The notes under the pieces: generated by a model | Databases searched by the model: none | What the model was told of the DNA's origin: nothing | What the model saw: the letters and a program-made list of their open reading frames with translations, nothing else | Part shown: one piece after another, positions 1 to 8,768 of the stretch | Numbering within the stretch: the stretch's first letter is position 1 | How the letters are laid out: every line of letters starts with the position of its first letter | Assembly: GCA_018384745.1 (NCBI GenBank) | Contig: JAHAYH010000128.1 | Coordinates: 1 to 61,694, forward strand | From: Caryophanon sp. | GTDB taxonomy: Bacteria > Bacillota > Bacilli > Bacillales_A > Planococcaceae | DNA: 61,694 bases | Reading direction: 5' to 3' | Translations under genes and position numbers: made by a program

Positions 1-6
1 GCAGAA

Positions 7-51
7 AAGTGCAATCAGAAAATGCGATATTTCCTGATTGCACTTGTTTTG
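7..51. terminator. Hairpin terminator of an upstream gene
   Basis: A perfect 12-bp stem (arms 7-18 and 34-45) is followed by GTTTTG. It probably ends the gene lying before the window. No gene start is visible before position 139. Confidence 0.65.
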
Positions 52-138
52 TCTCAAACACTTTTTTTCAAACGGATTGCATCATTTGCAAAAAAAAGCC
101 GTCCTACAACAAAGAGAAACGTCATAAGGAGTGTATGT

Positions 139-1182
139 ATGAGCAAAAAAACGATTGGTGCAAGCGTGATCGGTCTTGTACTCGGCGCAGTATTAGCCCT
201 TTATCCGCTTGATTATTACATTATGAAGCCAGGCAGTGCACATGATGTATCTGAATACATTGAAGTGGCCCAAGGTGACCATGATGATGACGGGACGATG
301 AACTTAATGACGATTGCGATGATGCCGGCGTCACCGATCAGCTATGCAATGTCATATGTGTTACCGCACCGTGAGCTTTTAAAAACAGAGGATGTACGCT
401 ATGAAGGTGAAGATGCAGAAGAATATAATGTGCGTCAACAAAAAATGATGACCGATTCGCAATTTAACGCGAAATACGTCGCTTTTACGCTAGCGAAAAA
501 GCCATTTGATGTAACGTATAACGGCATTTATGTATTAAGCGTGCTCGATGGTAGTGCAGCAGATGGCATTTTACAAGCGGGGGATGAAATGATTCGTCTT
601 GACGGGCAACCGATCGAAAAAACAGAAGATGTTGTGTCGATGATTGATGCGTACGGTGAAGGGGATACGATCACACTGACGATTGTACGCGATGGCAACG
701 AGCTTGAAAAAAGTGTGACGTTAGCACCGCTACCAGGCGAGGAGCGCGTTGGCATCGGCATGACGTTTGCGGGCAACCAATCGATTGAAACAACGCCAGA
801 CGTAACGTCTAAAGCAGAAGACATCGGCGGACCGTCAGCAGGGTTGATGTTTACGCTGGAAATTTACAATCAGCTCGTAGATGAAGACCTCACAAAAGGC
901 TATAACGTCGCAGGTACGGGGGAGATGCTGTTAGATGGCACGGTCGGTCGCATCGGTGGGGCAGCGTTTAAAGTCGTTGCTGCAGCAAACGACGACATGG
1001 ACATTTTCTTTGTGCCAGATGACTTAACGGACGAGCAGCGCAAAGAGCATCCACAGCTGCAGTCAAATTACGAAGAAGCAGTCGAAGCGGCGAAATCACT
1101 CGACACCGATATGGACATCGTGCCGGTGAAAACGGTACAAGATGCGCTGGATTATTTATCGGATTTATCGGTGAAAAAATAA
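139..1182 (+). CDS. ylbL: SepM/YlbL-family PDZ-Lon membrane protease
   Basis: A 347-residue serine protease of the S16 (Lon) type anchored in the membrane. An N-terminal hydrophobic segment (about residues 5-25) is followed by a PDZ domain (about 115-200, with DGSAADGILQAGD) and a Lon-type protease domain. The catalytic Ser lies in GGPSAGLMF and the Lys of the dyad in IGGAAFKV. The start at 139 has an AAGGAG ribosome site 7 nt upstream; an in-frame ATG at 22 has none and would add an unlikely leader. Homologues in Bacillus (YlbL, 341 residues) and Streptococcus (SepM) process extracellular peptides or regulate other membrane proteins; the substrate here is unknown. It is convergent with tmcAL, as in Bacillus. 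Confidence 0.93.
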   Translation: MSKKTIGASVIGLVLGAVLALYPLDYYIMKPGSAHDVSEYIEVAQGDHDDDGTMNLMTIAMMPASPISYAMSYVLPHRELLKTEDVRYEGEDAEEYNVRQQKMMTDSQFNAKYVAFTLAKKPFDVTYNGIYVLSVLDGSAADGILQAGDEMIRLDGQPIEKTEDVVSMIDAYGEGDTITLTIVRDGNELEKSVTLAPLPGEERVGIGMTFAGNQSIETTPDVTSKAEDIGGPSAGLMFTLEIYNQLVDEDLTKGYNVAGTGEMLLDGTVGRIGGAAFKVVAAANDDMDIFFVPDDLTDEQRKEHPQLQSNYEEAVEAAKSLDTDMDIVPVKTVQDALDYLSDLSVKK

Positions 1183-1184
1183 TG

Positions 1185-1228
1185 AAAAGCTCTCTCGCGT
1201 GCGTAAAGGCACTGTAGAGAGCTTTTTT
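1185..1228. terminator. Bidirectional terminator between ylbL and tmcAL
   Basis: An 11-bp stem (AAAAGCTCTCT at 1185-1195 with its complement at 1216-1226) is followed by T residues on the plus strand. It has an A-run on the other side, so it can serve both convergent genes. Confidence 0.85.
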
Positions 1229-1231
1229 GAA

Positions 1232-2437
1232 TTAGTATATGCGAAGAGGTGGTGTAGTGTAATCAACGTTTAGACGCGGTTCTGTACGCGTCATATTTGC
1301 AGCGGCATCGTAGACGTTCGCTGCTTGTAAATCAAACTTCAGCATTGGATCGTTGCTTGAAGCAACACGACTAATAAGCGGTAATGGCAGCGTCTTTTTT
1401 TGCTGACCTAAAAACAATTGACCTTGCTTTGTGACACCGAGTAAACGAATGTATGTCGGTGCGCTAAACTGCGCTTGAAGATCTTTTGTATAGCCGGTAT
1501 AAATATGTGTCAGCATGCGCTGAAGGCGCGTCCATGTATAGCGCTTTGATTTGACTTTTTGCATAAATTCCGCAAACGAAAAGCTCGTTTTCGCCGCTTT
1601 TATAAAGGCGTTTTCGATGCCTTCTGAGACGTCTACATATTGCGTCAGCTGCTGCGGTGTTTTTTGTAAAATAGTATGCTGTAATAGCGGCCAAAGCGTT
1701 TGCCACTGAATGAACGTACTATGTGTTTGCCACTCGCACAGTGCGTCGTACGTAGAAGCGGGGACGAACGCTTCAATGCTTTGTAAATCGTTCGTCTCAA
1801 ACAGCGCTTTTCGAATAGCTGTTGCGCTCGCGATCGAATCATGTGCGAGCGCTTGATCGTGATACTGCGCGGCAATGCGCGGAATCGTCAAAGGCGTAAT
1901 CGCAAGGTGATGTGCAGCTTCAACGTAATGGTACCCTAAAATATTATTTGGCTGTGCAAGGTCAACAGTTGGCTCGGTCGCAAACTGCAAGATGTGTTGA
2001 TACGCTTGCTGCAATGCTTGTGGGTAGCTCATGCCTTGCTGAATCGCTTCGTGAATGTGCGCTTCATACGCGTCTTTATACGTTGAAATGAGGTGATGCG
2101 TATGTGAAAATGGAGCGATGTCACCATTTTCACTACCAAATACGACCGATTCACAGCCAATTGCATGAAGTAATGAAATCGAACCGCTCGCAAATTGACG
2201 TGCTTGTGCGGTACTATATACGTATGGGAGTTCAATGACGATGTCGACGCCAGCGTTTAAGGCCATTTTCGCACGCGTCCATTTGTCGACAACCGCAGGC
2301 TCGCCGCGTTGTAAAAAAGACCCGCTCATAACGGCAATGCAAATGTCGGCGTTTGCGATTTTTTTTGCTTCTGATGCGTGGTATTGATGCCCGTTATGGA
2401 ACGGATTATATTCAACGACAATGCCTGTAGCACGCAT
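1232..2437 (-). CDS. tmcAL: tRNA(Met) cytidine acetate ligase TmcAL
   Basis: A 401-residue protein matching the YlbM/TmcAL family, which activates acetate with ATP to form N4-acetylcytidine at the wobble position of elongator tRNA-Met. The N-terminal nucleotidyltransferase motif is clear: VVEYNPFHNGH contains the HxGH signature. The SATAIRKAL segment near residue 210 fits the second nucleotide-binding motif, and the QPNNILG segment is also typical. The ATG at 2437 is preceded by AAGAGGTGAT. It lies convergent to ylbL and divergent from ylbN. Confidence 0.95.
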   Translation of the reverse strand: MRATGIVVEYNPFHNGHQYHASEAKKIANADICIAVMSGSFLQRGEPAVVDKWTRAKMALNAGVDIVIELPYVYSTAQARQFASGSISLLHAIGCESVVFGSENGDIAPFSHTHHLISTYKDAYEAHIHEAIQQGMSYPQALQQAYQHILQFATEPTVDLAQPNNILGYHYVEAAHHLAITPLTIPRIAAQYHDQALAHDSIASATAIRKALFETNDLQSIEAFVPASTYDALCEWQTHSTFIQWQTLWPLLQHTILQKTPQQLTQYVDVSEGIENAFIKAAKTSFSFAEFMQKVKSKRYTWTRLQRMLTHIYTGYTKDLQAQFSAPTYIRLLGVTKQGQLFLGQQKKTLPLPLISRVASSNDPMLKFDLQAANVYDAAANMTRTEPRLNVDYTTPPLRIY

Positions 2438-2504
2438 AAAATCACCTCTTTTTATTATTTTTATTAATTATACGAGTGATTTTAAGTAGTGACAAGAAAT
2501 TATC

Positions 2505-2533
2505 TTGACATCCCAAAATACACATTATATAAT
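2505..2533 (+). promoter_or_regulatory. Consensus sigma-A promoter for ylbN-rpmF
   Basis: TTGACA at 2505-2510, a 17-nt spacer and TATAAT at 2528-2533. Both boxes match consensus exactly and lie 31 nt before the ylbN start. Confidence 0.9.
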
Positions 2534-2563
2534 CAACAGTGTTGTCTCGAGGTGATGAAACGA

Positions 2564-3097
2564 ATGAAATGGTCAATTCATCAATTATCTAAGTATCGCC
2601 AAAGTGGGATGCCGATTGATGCGTATGTACAATTGGATGAGGTAAAAGATCGGAACCACGAAATTCGCGAAATTTCACCCGTTCATTTAAAAGGGCTTTG
2701 TACTTTTGGTGCATCGCAAATGACTTGTCAACTGACGATGACAGCAACGTTAACGCTGCCATGTGCTCGCACGTGGGAGGACGTTGAATACCCAATTGAG
2801 GTAGATGTAGTTGAAGTTTTCAGCTGGATCGATCCTGAAAAACGTGTAGACGAAGACGGCGATATCCACTGGGTGGATGGAGACGTAATCGACCTGCAAC
2901 CAGTACTGGAAGATATTATTTTCCTTGAAGTACCGATGCAAGTATTCAAAGAGGATACCGAAGGACAAATGCAAGGCGGGAAAAACTGGTCGTATTTAAC
3001 AGAAGATGATGTTGCGCGTCAAGCGGAAGAAGACGAACCAAAATTGGATCCAAGACTGGCTGCTTTAGCTAAGTATTTTGATCAAACAGACGAATAG
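2564..3097 (+). CDS. ylbN: DUF177 (YceD/YlbN) family protein
   Basis: A 177-residue acidic protein of the DUF177 family, which sits just before rpmF in most Firmicutes; in plants and E. coli homologues are linked to 23S rRNA accumulation. The family pattern is visible in GLCTFGASQMTC and LPCARTW and in the acidic C-terminus ending in DPRLAALAKYFDQ. The start ATG at 2564 (MKWSIHQL) is chosen because GAGGTG lies about 9 nt upstream; the ATG at 2555 overlaps that site, and the longer reading frame from 2489 overlaps the promoter. It is cotranscribed with rpmF. Confidence 0.9.
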   Translation: MKWSIHQLSKYRQSGMPIDAYVQLDEVKDRNHEIREISPVHLKGLCTFGASQMTCQLTMTATLTLPCARTWEDVEYPIEVDVVEVFSWIDPEKRVDEDGDIHWVDGDVIDLQPVLEDIIFLEVPMQVFKEDTEGQMQGGKNWSYLTEDDVARQAEEDEPKLDPRLAALAKYFDQTDE

Positions 3098-3117
3098 ATC
3101 TGTAAGGAGGTGCCACA

Positions 3118-3291
3118 ATGGCTGTACCATTTAGAAGAACATCTAAAACTGCAAAAAGAAAGCGTCGTACGCATTTCAAATTATCTGTACCTGGTATGGT
3201 AGCTTGCCCAAACTGTGGTGAGGCAAAATTATCTCACCGCATTTGCAAAGCTTGCGGACAATACAAAGGTAAAGAAGTAGTAAGCAAATAA
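3118..3291 (+). CDS. rpmF: 50S ribosomal protein L32
   Basis: A 57-residue basic protein beginning [17 protein letters not shown], the L32 signature. It carries two zinc-ligand pairs, CPNC and CKAC, so this is the zinc-binding (C+) form. The ribosome site AAGGAGGTG lies 8 nt before the ATG. It follows ylbN by 20 nt and ends at a strong terminator. Confidence 0.98.
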   Translation: MAVPFRRTSKTAKRKRRTHFKLSVPGMVACPNCGEAKLSHRICKACGQYKGKEVVSK

Positions 3292-3310
3292 TTCAGTATT
3301 TGCAAACTCG

Positions 3311-3354
3311 AAAGACGGAGGAAGAGACCATGGCTCTTCTTCCGTCTTTTTTTT
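3311..3354 (+). terminator. rpmF terminator
   Basis: A 16-bp stem (3311-3326 with 3334-3349) with a 7-nt loop, followed by a run of T. Confidence 0.9.
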
Positions 3355-3458
3355 CGTGCGCAAAAATGCTAGTTCATGTCATTTCTGAATATTCGGTGAA
3401 TGTCATATGGTACAATCATAAGAGAAATGTTTTCACGATACATAAGGGGGATTTAGGC

Positions 3459-4223
3459 ATGGCATACGAAATCACAAAGCAAGATGGAGTTTTAACATTC
3501 ACGATTAATCGCGAAGAAAAGCGCAATGCGATTAACAGTGAGGTAATGGATGGCTTAAAGGAAGTTATTACATATGTAAAAGAGCATGATGATGTACGCT
3601 TTTTAGTTGTAACAGGGGCGGGAGATCGTTCATTTTGCTCGGGCGGCGATTTAGCGGAATTCCACTCGTTGCATACAGAGGACGAAGCATTTGGAATGTT
3701 AAGTAAAATGGGCAACATTTTATATGAGCTTGCGACATTGCCTGTACCGACGATTGCACTTATTAATGGTACAGCTGTTGGTGGAGGCTGTGAAATTGCG
3801 ACGGCATGTGATTTCCGTTTAATGAAGCGCGGTGCAAAAGCAGGCTTTATTCAAGGGACGTTAGCGATTACAAGCGGTTGGGGTGGTGGTACGTACTTAT
3901 TTGAACGTGGCTTACGTCATGACCGTGCGCTCAAAATGCTTGTCGATGCCAAGCCGTATGAGGCGGAGCTGTTATATGAAATCGGCTGGGCAATGCGCGT
4001 ATTTGACGGCGATCAGCAAGATGCGTTAAACGACTTTATCGAAAATATGCGTCACATTCATCCATCTGTACATCATGCGTACAAAGAAATTGAGCTTCGC
4101 AAATGGCGCGAGCGCAACATGTACGGTCGCGTGATGGAGGAAATTCGCCTTTGTGCTAAGCTTTGGGAAAGCGATGCGCATCATGAAGCGGTAAATAGCT
4201 TCTTAACGAAAAAAGCAAAATAA
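3459..4223 (+). CDS. Enoyl-CoA hydratase/isomerase family (crotonase fold) protein
   Basis: A 254-residue crotonase-fold protein. CoA-binding and oxyanion-hole elements are present: NREEKRNAIN, FCSGGDL and NGTAVGGGCE. The first catalytic Glu of enoyl-CoA hydratase is kept in GGGCE. The second, normally in a PEI-type motif, is not apparent: the aligned stretch reads FIQGTLAITSGWGGGT. The GWGGGT form recalls decarboxylases such as ethylmalonyl-CoA decarboxylase more than true hydratases, so the reaction is uncertain. The ATG at 3459 follows AAGGGGG; an upstream in-frame start would run through the rpmF terminator. A TACAAT box lies at 3411-3416, but I see no good -35. Confidence 0.85.
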   Translation: MAYEITKQDGVLTFTINREEKRNAINSEVMDGLKEVITYVKEHDDVRFLVVTGAGDRSFCSGGDLAEFHSLHTEDEAFGMLSKMGNILYELATLPVPTIALINGTAVGGGCEIATACDFRLMKRGAKAGFIQGTLAITSGWGGGTYLFERGLRHDRALKMLVDAKPYEAELLYEIGWAMRVFDGDQQDALNDFIENMRHIHPSVHHAYKEIELRKWRERNMYGRVMEEIRLCAKLWESDAHHEAVNSFLTKKAK

Positions 4224-4231
4224 TACGTGCG

Positions 4232-4265
4232 AGTCTAGTGATGAAACTCATTGCTAGACTTTTTG
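4232..4265 (+). terminator. Terminator after the crotonase gene
   Basis: Arms AGTCTAG (4232-4238) and CTAGACT (4254-4260) are followed by TTTTT. Confidence 0.7.
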
Positions 4266-4274
4266 TATGAATAG

Positions 4275-4303
4275 TTGTTGAAACGCCTAAAAGTCGGTAC
4301 AGT
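4275..4303 (+). promoter_or_regulatory. Probable promoter for panE
   Basis: TTGTTG (4275-4280), 17 nt, TACAGT (4298-4303), placed between the preceding terminator and the panE start. Confidence 0.5.
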
Positions 4304-4337
4304 AAACGTACATACTTTTGCATAAAGGGGAATCACG

Positions 4338-5183
4338 ATGAAGTTTACAGTAATTGGTGGCGGCGCAGTCGGATTGTTGCTGGCGAGCTATTTAGCAGAG
4401 CAGGGCGATGTGACGCTCGTTGTACGTAGAAAAGAGCAGCTAGAAGCGTTGCAACAAGGTATTAGGCGCATATATAATGGCTGCGCAACGATTCATAACG
4501 TTCATGCGACACTTGTCATACCCGATGATGCAGCACAGCATATTTTTATTTGTACGAAAGCATATGCGCTCACACCGATTTTAGCACAGTTACAGCATGT
4601 GCGTTACAAAACGGTGAGCGGCTGTCAAAACGGCTTAGCGCATGTTGAACAGCTTCGTCCGCTACAAAACAGCAACGCATGTGTCGTCGAGTTTGGCGCG
4701 CTGAAACAAGATGATGCAACGGTGGTGCATACAGGCATTGGGCGCATTGTAATAGGGGCTTTAAGCGGCGAGTCGCCCCGTGTGGCAAAGATCGATGCAT
4801 TACCGGTCGTGTATGAACAGCACATTGAGCCGATCGTGTGGCGAAAAGCGTTACTCAATTGTTTGATCAATCCATTAACAGCCGTGATGCAGGTGAAAAA
4901 TGGCGCGCTAATTCAAAATGAGCAGCTGTTTCAAATTGTGATGCAGTTGCACCGAGAATTGCAGCAAGCGTTACCACAACATATGGAGGCAGTGTCATTA
5001 CGAGATGTCATTACACTGTGCGACAAAACGGCTGCGAACGATTCGTCGATGTGTGTCGATGTACGCGTTGGTCGACAAAGTGAAATTGATGAAATTGTTG
5101 GATGTATATTAGCGGCATGTACGAAATCGATGCCGACATTGTCAACGTTATATGCGCAAGTCAAATCAATGTATACGAGGTGA
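4338..5183 (+). CDS. panE: 2-dehydropantoate 2-reductase (ketopantoate reductase)
   Basis: A 281-residue NADPH-dependent reductase of the ApbA/PanE family, giving pantoate for coenzyme A synthesis. The N-terminus has the Rossmann motif GGGAVGLLLA. The C-terminal domain has the WRKALLNCLINPLTAV stretch with the conserved Lys and Asn, and QSEIDEIVG matching the substrate-binding helix. It is slightly shorter than the usual 290-310 residues. The ribosome site AAGGGG lies 8 nt before the ATG. It precedes a DUF3397 gene by 4 nt, the order seen in Bacillus relatives. Confidence 0.9.
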   Translation: MKFTVIGGGAVGLLLASYLAEQGDVTLVVRRKEQLEALQQGIRRIYNGCATIHNVHATLVIPDDAAQHIFICTKAYALTPILAQLQHVRYKTVSGCQNGLAHVEQLRPLQNSNACVVEFGALKQDDATVVHTGIGRIVIGALSGESPRVAKIDALPVVYEQHIEPIVWRKALLNCLINPLTAVMQVKNGALIQNEQLFQIVMQLHRELQQALPQHMEAVSLRDVITLCDKTAANDSSMCVDVRVGRQSEIDEIVGCILAACTKSMPTLSTLYAQVKSMYTR

Positions 5184-5187
5184 GCAC

Positions 5188-5568
5188 ATGGTACTTGCAA
5201 AATGGATGTGGGAAGGTGCGATTTATTTTCCGTTTATCGTGTTGTTGTTTAGCTATTGGTTTTTTAATCACCCAGACAGTACAACGACGTTTCAAACAGC
5301 TGCCGATGTCACAACGCCGTTTTTCATGCTGGGTGTCATACGTGCGCTACAAACGATTGAACAGCCAAATAGCATGACCATTGTTGTAAGTATTTGTGTC
5401 GTCGTCGCAGTCGTGATGATGGTGCTTGAGCGTTTCATTCAAAAAAAGTTTTTTACATTCGCAGTGATAAAACGTATATGGCGCGTTTATTTTTTAATAT
5501 TTACTATGTTATATTGTGGTATATGGATTTTTTCAGGCATCCGTACTGTGTGGTATTGGATTCAGTAA
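5188..5568 (+). CDS. DUF3397 integral membrane protein
   Basis: A 126-residue hydrophobic protein with four likely membrane helices (about residues 8-25, 45-60, 68-82 and 98-118). It fits the DUF3397 family often found between panE and bshC in Bacillales; its function is unknown. The ATG at 5188 is chosen because GAGGTG at 5177-5182 is well placed; the in-frame ATG at 5152 lies inside panE. Confidence 0.75.
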   Translation: MVLAKWMWEGAIYFPFIVLLFSYWFFNHPDSTTTFQTAADVTTPFFMLGVIRALQTIEQPNSMTIVVSICVVVAVVMMVLERFIQKKFFTFAVIKRIWRVYFLIFTMLYCGIWIFSGIRTVWYWIQ

Positions 5569-5661
5569 GCAATATACTTTCATATCGAGATAATTCGTAC
5601 TAACATAGTGATGAACGATTTACGCATATACAGCATACGTGCAAGTAGAGGAGATTTTGAC

Positions 5662-7275
5662 ATGCAGTTGGAACAAATTCGTGTCCCGTTAAATAATAAA
5701 ATTTTAGAACATTATTACGAGGAAGTGCCAGAAATGACGGCATTTTTTCCGTATACGTTAACTGGTGAAGCATTTGAAGCACGCTATCGCTATTTACAAA
5801 CACAGCCGCGCACGAACGGCTTAGCAGAGGCGATTGCATCTTATATGGAACCGTTTGGAGTGACAGACGCGATCACGGCAAACATTGAGGCGCTTGCAAA
5901 TGGCGCAGTTGCCGTCGTTGGCGGACAGCAAGCGGGCGTTTTTACAGGACCTTTATATTCGGTGTATAAAGCCATTACGGTCTTAACGGTTGCGAAAGAG
6001 CAAAGCGAGCGTCTAGGTGCACCGGTTGTCCCTGTGTTTTGGATTGCAGGAGAAGACCATGATCTCGATGAAATTAATCATACATTTACGATCGTGAATG
6101 GTGCGGTGAAAAAGCGCGGATATAGTGAACGCGCGCGTCGTAAAACGATGGCGTCAGAAACGAAGCTATCGCGTGAAGCGGTGCAGCAATTAATCGATAC
6201 CGTCTTTTTTGATTACGGGGAAACGGCGTACACGAAGCAATTGCTTGCACAAGTAGAGGACGCCGCAAATAACAGTGAGACGTTTACGCAGTTCTTTACA
6301 TATGTCATGAACGATTTATTTAAAGCGTACGGCTTACTCATGATCGATGCGGCAAGTGCGCCAATGCGTGCACTAGAAGGAGAATACTTCGTTCGCCTTA
6401 TCGATCACGCAGAAGCGATTGCACAAGCGGTGACCGAAACGGAAGCAGCATTTGCACAAGCAGGGTACGGCACGCCGATCCAAGCATCTCGCACAAATGC
6501 CAATCTTTTTTACGTACAAGACGGGGAGCGCTTTTTATTAACGTTGACAGATGGCGTGTTCCAAAATGCGCAAGCGAACGTGCGCTTTACGAAAGAGCAG
6601 CTTATAACGATTGCGCGCGAAACGCCACAACGTTTAAGCAATAACGTCGTGACACGTCCGATGATGCAAGAAATGGTATTTCCGGTGCTAGCATTTGTCG
6701 GTGGTCCAGGTGAACTTGCATATTGGGCAACGCTTCAACAAGGCTTTAACGTAGCGGGCTTACAAATGCCGATTTTCGTGCCGCGCTTTATGTTTACAAT
6801 TGTCGATGCGCACATTGAAAAATGCGCAGCAAGCGTGGACATGACCGTTCCACATATTATTGCAGAAAACGTCATTGCACAGCGAGAAGCGTTTATTGCA
6901 ACGCTTGAAACGGAAAGCGTACTCGCGCCGGTTGTGCAAATGGAGCAGCAGTTGCGCGCGCAATATGTGCAGCTACAAAGTGCCTTAAAGCAACAACAGA
7001 TCGATGTGACGAACATCGTTGCTAAAAATGTTGCGAATCATGCAAGTCAGTTTGATTATTTAATGGCAAAAATTGAAGAGCAATTGTTACAACAGCACAA
7101 CGTAACGCTTGATCATTACAATGCGTTAGCGTGCACGTTGCGTCCGAATGGGTCGTATCAAGAGCGCGTATTTGCACCGCATTACATGATGAACAAGTAC
7201 GGCACGGACTTTGTTGACCGTTTAATGGCACTGACGTATACGGTCGATGATTCGCATAAAATTGTAATGGTGTAG
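5662..7275 (+). CDS. bshC: Bacillithiol biosynthesis protein BshC (putative cysteine ligase)
   Basis: A 537-residue protein of the BshC family, the last step of bacillithiol synthesis in which cysteine is joined to glucosaminyl-malate. The family core GQQAGVFTGPLYSVYKA and FWIAGEDHDLDEINH is clear, as is GGPGELAYWA. Length matches Bacillus BshC (about 539). The ATG at 5662 has GAGGAG about 9 nt upstream; the in-frame ATG at 5608 has no such site. Its presence implies that bacillithiol is the main low-molecular-weight thiol of this organism. Confidence 0.95.
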   Translation: MQLEQIRVPLNNKILEHYYEEVPEMTAFFPYTLTGEAFEARYRYLQTQPRTNGLAEAIASYMEPFGVTDAITANIEALANGAVAVVGGQQAGVFTGPLYSVYKAITVLTVAKEQSERLGAPVVPVFWIAGEDHDLDEINHTFTIVNGAVKKRGYSERARRKTMASETKLSREAVQQLIDTVFFDYGETAYTKQLLAQVEDAANNSETFTQFFTYVMNDLFKAYGLLMIDAASAPMRALEGEYFVRLIDHAEAIAQAVTETEAAFAQAGYGTPIQASRTNANLFYVQDGERFLLTLTDGVFQNAQANVRFTKEQLITIARETPQRLSNNVVTRPMMQEMVFPVLAFVGGPGELAYWATLQQGFNVAGLQMPIFVPRFMFTIVDAHIEKCAASVDMTVPHIIAENVIAQREAFIATLETESVLAPVVQMEQQLRAQYVQLQSALKQQQIDVTNIVAKNVANHASQFDYLMAKIEEQLLQQHNVTLDHYNALACTLRPNGSYQERVFAPHYMMNKYGTDFVDRLMALTYTVDDSHKIVMV

Positions 7276-7310
7276 TTTCGCTACAAGTAAATGAATGACA
7301 GAATGGATCG

Positions 7311-7353
7311 AGCAGCGAAAAAAGCATAGCGCTTTTTTTCGCTGCTTTCTTTT
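7311..7353 (+). terminator. bshC terminator
   Basis: A long stem (AGCAGCGAAAAAAGC at 7311-7325 pairing with 7331-7346) is followed by a T-rich tail. Confidence 0.85.
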
Positions 7354-7817
7354 TATGAAAGAATGCCTTATTGTGCGGTATGTGAATGCGTTTTTGAAAA
7401 ATGAAAGGGTATTTTAGCTCATTTTTTGTAATGTACATTACAAATGTGGAAATGCTGTGGAGGAACGCGGGGTATTGTGGTACATTAAATGTTGTAAAGT
7501 CAGGTTATTTGCGGCATTTAGCACAATTTTATGCGAGAGGAAGCGGCGCTTGAAACATTGTGAAAAGACAGCGCTTACGACTTCTAAATAGGACAAATGT
7601 TCGTATTTTTGTGAAAGTTGTTCAATGTTGTGACAAATGTTTATGCAAATTCTGAATACAAGCTTACATATTTGTAGGATATTGCCGACGAACAATACAT
7701 AAAAAGGCACGTCTTGTCATGCCAATGCGGAAACTTCCGATGCGCATGTACGTCTACAATGAATGTAGCTTGGCGAAAATTTAATGGGCTTTCGAGCCGT
7801 AAAGGAGCGTCACTAGT
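7354..7817 (+). other. Leader region upstream of rsmH without a gene
   Basis: About 460 nt between the bshC terminator and rsmH. In Bacillus this interval holds mraZ (about 143 codons), but no plus-strand frame of that size or with MraZ motifs is open here. It contains the G-rich box array at 7445-7480, an imperfect repeat of GACAAATGTT (near 7592 and 7632), a 12-nt inverted repeat CGGAAACTTCCG at 7728-7739, and a TACAAT box at 7755-7760 that could be a -10. Minus-strand frames here have no ribosome sites or recognisable protein features. Confidence 0.7.
7445..7480 (+). promoter_or_regulatory. Putative MraZ-type operator (tandem G-rich boxes)
   Basis: TGTGG boxes start at 7445, 7456 and 7476, with a related CGCGG at 7466, so four boxes lie 10-11 nt apart on one face of the helix. 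MraZ is known to bind short tandem G-rich repeats upstream of the mra/dcw cluster. The resemblance is by pattern only; no mraZ gene is in the window. Confidence 0.5.
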
Positions 7818-8768
7818 ATGTTCGATCATACTACTGTCTTACTGGCAGAAACTGTAGATGGCTTGAACATCAACCCTGATGGCATTTATGTCGACTGTAC
7901 GTTAGGCGGAGCAGGGCACAGTGAATATTTAGTCAAACAATTATCAGAAAAAGGTCGTTTAATTTGTTTTGACCAAGATACAACAGCAATTGAAAATGCA
8001 AAGGTACGTTTAGCACCTTATATAGATCGCGTAACATTTGTACATTCAAACTTCCGTTACTTAAAAGAAGAACTTGCTGCATTACAAATTGACGAAGTGG
8101 ACGGTATTTTGTATGACTTAGGTGTATCATCACCGCAGTTAGATACACCAGAGCGTGGGTTCAGTTATCACCACGATGCACCGCTTGATATGCGTATGGA
8201 CCAAACAGCGGAGCTATCCGCTTACAACGTTGTAAATGAATGGCGCTATGAAGATTTAGTGCGCATTTTCTTCCGCTACGGTGAGGAGAAATTCTCAAAG
8301 CAAGTGGCTCGTAAAATTGAAGCTGCACGTGAAGTAGCACCCATTCGTACGACAGGTGAGCTTGTGGAATTAATTAAAGAAGGCATTCCAGCGCCAGCGC
8401 GTCGAAAAGGTGGACATCCAGCAAAGCGCATTTTCCAAGCGATTCGTATCGCGGTAAATGACGAGCTAGGAGCAGCTGAAGATTCATTAACAGATGCCAT
8501 TGATTGCTTAAAAATTGGCGGACGTATTAGTGTGATTACGTTCCATTCTTTAGAAGACCGTTTAACGAAAACAATTTTTAAGGAAGCATCATCATTACCG
8601 GATCTACCTCCGGGGCTTCCAATTATTCCAGATCATTTAAAGCCAACATTAAAGCTTATTACACGCAAGCCAATGTTGCCATCTGATGAAGAACTGGAGC
8701 AAAATAATCGAGCGCGCTCTGCGAAGCTACGAATCGCGGAGAAAATCAACGACAAAGGACGTGATTAG
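7818..8768 (+). CDS. rsmH: 16S rRNA (cytosine1402-N4)-methyltransferase RsmH
   Basis: A 316-residue SAM-dependent methyltransferase (MraW family) acting on C1402 of 16S rRNA. SAM-binding motif [10 protein letters not shown] is at about residues 27-36. [15 protein letters not shown] and [14 protein letters not shown] are diagnostic. AAAGGAG lies 11 nt before the ATG. It is the first gene of the mra operon here, directly joined to ftsL. Confidence 0.97.
   Translation: MFDHTTVLLAETVDGLNINPDGIYVDCTLGGAGHSEYLVKQLSEKGRLICFDQDTTAIENAKVRLAPYIDRVTFVHSNFRYLKEELAALQIDEVDGILYDLGVSSPQLDTPERGFSYHHDAPLDMRMDQTAELSAYNVVNEWRYEDLVRIFFRYGEEKFSKQVARKIEAAREVAPIRTTGELVELIKEGIPAPARRKGGHPAKRIFQAIRIAVNDELGAAEDSLTDAIDCLKIGGRISVITFHSLEDRLTKTIFKEASSLPDLPPGLPIIPDHLKPTLKLITRKPMLPSDEELEQNNRARSAKLRIAEKINDKGRD

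Noticed and set aside
7562-7581. A possible catabolite-response (cre) element in the rsmH leader
   Set aside because: The sequence near TAAGCGCTGTC misses both outer consensus bases, and catabolite control of the mra operon is not expected.
7637-7705. Short plus-strand frame starting MFM in the rsmH leader, considered as an mraZ remnant
   Set aside because: Only the first three residues resemble MraZ; the rest shows none of its conserved pattern, it has no ribosome site, and it stops after about 21 codons.
7022-7829. Minus-strand frames of 138, 90 and 62 codons around the bshC-rsmH gap
   Set aside because: No ribosome sites, low-complexity His/Cys-rich or unrelated composition, partly antisense to bshC and rsmH; they look like chance open frames.
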